7,820 nt of DNA from an uncultured Planctomycetaceae bacterium (GTDB taxonomy: Bacteria; Planctomycetota; Planctomycetia; Pirellulales; Lacipirellulaceae), in contig CALMBE010000108.1 of NCBI GenBank assembly GCA_937860165.1, forward strand, positions 1 to 7,820, written 5' to 3'. A program made the translations under genes and the position numbers. Each line of letters begins with the position of its first letter. Within the stretch, counting starts at the first letter, position 1. This document shows positions 5,462 through 7,820 of this stretch, piece after piece. The notes beneath the pieces are model-generated. The model worked only from the letters and a program-made list of their open reading frames with translations. It searched no databases and was not told where the DNA came from.

Positions 5462-7456
5462 TCACGGCACTCGATAACCAAGCGTCAACCAGCCTTTATC
5501 GCACTCGAGCTGTGCTAACTGGAGCGTGAGTTCTTGACCGCCGGCCTTGGGAAGTTTCACTGCCGGGATCGGAATTTCGCTGGGGAACCCCTCTCCCGAG
5601 TCGGCTCGCTTGTTAAGGTTCTTAGCGAGATTGTTCCGAATCGCCACCTGTTTGCCGGTGAGCCGCTCGTCCCAGCGGGGATCAAAACCAGTGGGAAAGG
5701 CTTCCACGTCTCCTTCGCGGCGGAGCAAAACTTCATTGCCGGCTTGAAGCACCTTGTAAGTCACCACAAAATCCCAGTTCTTGATGGGTTCCTTGTCTTC
5801 TTCGCCACTGGCTTCGAGTTCTGCAAGTCGCATTCGGAGAATCAGCTTTTGATCTTCAAAATGCACACTCGCAGGATGCTCCGAATTAAGTAGGAATCGC
5901 CAAGGACGAAACTTGGGTTCCTTTTTCCCCGTGGTTTTCCCAGTGGCCAAGGCAGGACCTTCGGCAGCAATTGTCGCCGACTTTCCTTCAGCCAATTCAT
6001 TAGGAGTTTTCGCCGCAAGCTTTTTCAACCAGGGTGGGACATCCCCTTCGAGTTTCGGTGGCACGTCGGCACGGTCCTGCTGGAGGGTAGCACCCGCTAA
6101 AAAGGTCGGCAGAAAATTGTTGACCGCCGACTCATGTACCTGCACTGTGAGATCATTGCTTGTAAGTTTTCCAGGGGGGAGCGAGGCCGTGGTGATCTGG
6201 TCATGCGAAACAAGCGTGGCTTGAGTATGGACTGCTTGGTTGCTCGAGGAGAGGTGAAAGCTCTTGCCAAGAAGGTCAACGCGTTGCAGTGGCACGCGCA
6301 GTTTTTCGATATAACTTGCCCGCCCATTGGTAAGTCCTTCTAGGACTTGTTCCTGGAAGCCGCTTGCAATCTGTCGCTCCGCGTGTCGGGCAGCGATTGC
6401 CTCGCTCTGCCCCTTGCTTTGCCGAACTTTTTTCCAGGCGATCTTTTCGACCAGCCGTCTGCCAAAGCGTCCCCCTGTTTTCTGGATCGATTGGGTCCGA
6501 GTATGTGTCCGGGCATTTACGGCTGGGTTGGTCGAGGAAAAGTAATTGTCATCCAGCAGGATTCGTTTCGTGGCGATATAGTTCGTAACCCCGGAGCTGC
6601 GGATTTGCACGGGTTTCCGAAAAGCGGAAGTTTGCGAATGAATCACCCCATTGAGATGGATTGTCAAATCAATGTGATCGGGGGAGTCCATCGGTTGAAA
6701 ACTTACCAATCCATTGGTGATCGCAGTGCCCCGGATGGTCGCTCCCAAAATACAATCCCGCACACCACGAATTTGGCAGACAGGTGCCGCCAGTTGGTTA
6801 AGGGCCCTGCTCGAAACGTCGGCCGACACATTGGGTTTGTAGTAAGCCGCTCGGATTGCCGACACTAGCTCGGGGGAATACCCGAGGGCCTCGATCGTTC
6901 CCAAGGCTTTGCCGATCTGGCGGGTGGTTTCCACCGTGGCGGCTTCTTGATGGCGGCGGAGTTGTTCGCCGAGTCCTTTCGCGTAGGACTCATAAAGGGG
7001 CACCGTATCGCGGCGACTGGCCAGGGCATGCCAGACGGCCGCCTCTCGATAGTGGTCAATTGCCTTGGCAGCCCGAGTAAAGACGGGCAGTTCCAGTCCG
7101 GCTCGATTCGCCCGAAAGCGTCGCAAGACCTTATCAAGGTCGTTCAGGTTTTGGAGATCGAGCTTCGGCTCTGCTGCCAAGTGGGGTTCGAGCAGGTTCC
7201 ATTTCAAATAGGCCTTCCAGTTTTGAGCGAACTGCGAATTTCCCCCAACCGCCCTTTCCAACGCCCGAGCCAAATTTTGCATTTCATGCAGGACCGGAGA
7301 GAAGCGTTCTTTCGTAACTGGTTGGTGATACTTTGCGGAACGCTCGGCCAGGTCAGCTAGATCGGAATTGACTTTAGGCTCTGCTTGGCCGGGAGTGCAG
7401 ACACCCCACATTCCGGCGGAACTGATAAAAGTCAGACAAACGAGGAAGGATCGCAC
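5462..7456 (-). CDS. Exported protein of unknown function, 664 aa
   Basis: No domain is recognised. The frame is open from a GTG at 7561, but I place the start at the GTG at 7456 because AGGA lies nine bases upstream and the protein then begins with a clean signal peptide (MRSFLVCLTFISSAGMWGVC, cut after residue 25, GQA|EPK). The 35 extra codons of the longer form have no signal-peptide shape and cover a promoter-like TATACT. Mature residues about 29-220 look helical and charged (LEDLAERS-type segments, IDHYREAAVWHAL). Residues about 225-320 contain CQIRGVRDC with cysteines 227 and 235, then alternating strand-like sequence. A basic helical stretch follows at about 330-375 (GRFGRRLVEKIAWKKVRQ). 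About 425-664 is again strand-rich, interrupted by a Lys/Pro/Gly linker near 465-515, and ends at ECDKGWLTLGYRVP. No lipobox or later membrane span is visible, so a periplasmic or secreted location is likely. It appears to be a stand-alone gene. Confidence 0.82.
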   Translation of the reverse strand: MRSFLVCLTFISSAGMWGVCTPGQAEPKVNSDLADLAERSAKYHQPVTKERFSPVLHEMQNLARALERAVGGNSQFAQNWKAYLKWNLLEPHLAAEPKLDLQNLNDLDKVLRRFRANRAGLELPVFTRAAKAIDHYREAAVWHALASRRDTVPLYESYAKGLGEQLRRHQEAATVETTRQIGKALGTIEALGYSPELVSAIRAAYYKPNVSADVSSRALNQLAAPVCQIRGVRDCILGATIRGTAITNGLVSFQPMDSPDHIDLTIHLNGVIHSQTSAFRKPVQIRSSGVTNYIATKRILLDDNYFSSTNPAVNARTHTRTQSIQKTGGRFGRRLVEKIAWKKVRQSKGQSEAIAARHAERQIASGFQEQVLEGLTNGRASYIEKLRVPLQRVDLLGKSFHLSSSNQAVHTQATLVSHDQITTASLPPGKLTSNDLTVQVHESAVNNFLPTFLAGATLQQDRADVPPKLEGDVPPWLKKLAAKTPNELAEGKSATIAAEGPALATGKTTGKKEPKFRPWRFLLNSEHPASVHFEDQKLILRMRLAELEASGEEDKEPIKNWDFVVTYKVLQAGNEVLLRREGDVEAFPTGFDPRWDERLTGKQVAIRNNLAKNLNKRADSGEGFPSEIPIPAVKLPKAGGQELTLQLAQLECDKGWLTLGYRVP

Positions 7457-7465
7457 GAAAAATGT

Positions 7466-7469
7466 TCCT
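7466..7469 (-). promoter_or_regulatory. Ribosome binding site that sets the start of the 664-aa gene
   Basis: Minus-strand CCAGGA ends nine bases before the GTG at 7456. Together with the signal peptide that follows, it makes this GTG a better start than the one at 7561. Confidence 0.55.
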
Positions 7470-7549
7470 GGGTACGCATTAAAATTTGGCCAGATTGAGC
7501 CAGCTAGCAAGGGTTTGATCCCGTAGAGCGACTCGCACTTACCCCAGGG

Positions 7550-7555
7550 AGTATA
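7550..7555 (-). promoter_or_regulatory. Candidate -10 box (TATACT) of the 664-aa gene
   Basis: TATACT on the minus strand matches the sigma70 -10 consensus at five of six bases. It lies about 95 bases before the revised GTG start. No convincing -35 box sits 16-18 bases upstream (TAGTCC is the best there), so the call is tentative. Confidence 0.3.
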
Positions 7556-7567
7556 ATGCACCCAGAT

Positions 7568-7595
7568 TGACTGGACTACGCTATCTAGCCAGTCA
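7568..7595. repeat. 7-bp inverted repeat TGACTGG...CCAGTCA
   Basis: TGACTGG (7568-7574) and CCAGTCA (7589-7595) are perfect inverted copies around a 14-base spacer, just upstream of the candidate -10 box at 7550-7555. The right arm continues into a further AGTC unit (CCAGTCAGTCAG). It overlaps where the -35 region would be, so it could be an operator; it could equally be chance. Confidence 0.4.
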
Positions 7596-7631
7596 GTCAG
7601 AAGAAATCGACGAAACCGCTAGATTTAGTCG

Positions 7632-7650
7632 AAAAATCCCGAGCATGGGA
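7632..7650 (-). terminator. Possible weak terminator of the gene at the right edge
   Basis: On the minus strand TCCC (7650-7647) and GGGA (7640-7637) enclose a six-base loop and are followed by five T (7636-7632). It lies about 77 bases after the stop at 7727. The four-pair stem is short, so confidence is low, but its place between the upstream stop and the next candidate promoter is sensible. Confidence 0.3.
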
Positions 7651-7726
7651 GGAATTTCGTTATCTATAGAACCCTGAACGTCTCACGACAGTTTCACTGG
7701 TTATCTGAATGACCTACTGGGGCCGA

Positions 7727-7820
7727 TCAGTTTTCCAAGATGGCATAAGGAATTGAGCCGATCCGTTGCACGCTCGTCATCCCCGCGTAGAGCTTGCCCC
7801 CCGCCTCCGCGAGGGGCAAG
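7727..7820 (-). CDS. C-terminal end of an unidentified gene, cut by the right window edge
   Basis: The minus strand is open from the window edge for 30 codons to a TGA at 7729-7727. The residues look protein-like, with AEAGGKLYAGMTSVQ and then RIGSIPYAILEN as the C-terminus, while the other two minus frames give poor composition (one begins with Arg/Gly runs). This end is 270 bases before the revised start of the 664-aa gene on the same strand. The 30 residues are too few to assign a family. A short GC-rich inverted repeat inside it (7793-7800 with 7813-7820) is probably a coding coincidence. Confidence 0.5.
   Translation of the reverse strand, partial: LPLAEAGGKLYAGMTSVQRIGSIPYAILEN

Noticed and set aside
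801..7510. GCTAGCAA seen at 801-808, 4579-4586 and 7503-7510
   Set aside because: Three copies of an 8-mer with no shared position relative to genes; likely coincidence.
7793..7820. GC-rich inverted repeat CTTGCCCC/GGGGCAAG at the window edge, possible terminator
   Set aside because: It lies inside the apparent coding sequence of the gene at the right edge and shows no T run on the minus strand; what follows on the plus strand is outside the window.

Overview
The window looks like chromosomal DNA of a planctomycete, most likely of the Pirellulales group. This is inferred from protein style: a very large TolC-family lipoprotein with a long low-complexity tail, a WYL regulator of the planctomycete type, and a 157-residue hypothetical protein that resembles, from memory, a planctomycete-only family. 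No database search was possible. Base composition is moderate and no rRNA, tRNA, CRISPR array, transposase or integrase was seen.

Every supported gene reads on the minus strand, so the biological order runs from the right end of the window to the left. From the right: the last 30 codons of an unidentified gene (stop at 7727-7729); a weak terminator-like hairpin and a candidate promoter; a 664-residue exported protein of unknown function (start revised to a GTG at 7456); a 386-base gene-free stretch (5076-5461) filled by a nested inverted-repeat element; a 157-residue conserved-looking hypothetical protein (start revised to 5075); a 292-base leader/promoter region; a TolC-family outer-membrane lipoprotein (1754-4309); a WYL-domain transcriptional regulator (841-1818) whose start lies inside the 3' end of the TolC gene; a 154-base spacer with three overlapping perfect palindromes; a 203-residue exported hypothetical protein (75-686); and, 28 bases further on, the first 15 codons of another gene that runs off the left edge.

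The clearest functional unit is TolC-like protein plus WYL regulator. They overlap by 65 bases and the regulator has no visible Shine-Dalgarno sequence, so they are probably transcribed together and translationally coupled. The exported 203-residue protein and the gene at the left edge may form a second short unit. Several annotated-looking starts (TTG or GTG) are better replaced by internal starts with good ribosome binding sites. These revised starts also give clean signal peptides or family-like N-termini.

I found no convincing evidence of an undescribed defence, mobile or biosynthetic system. The items most worth a second look are the nested inverted-repeat element at 5121-5453, the palindrome cluster at 782-808, the long TolC/WYL overlap, and the unassigned 664-residue exported protein.
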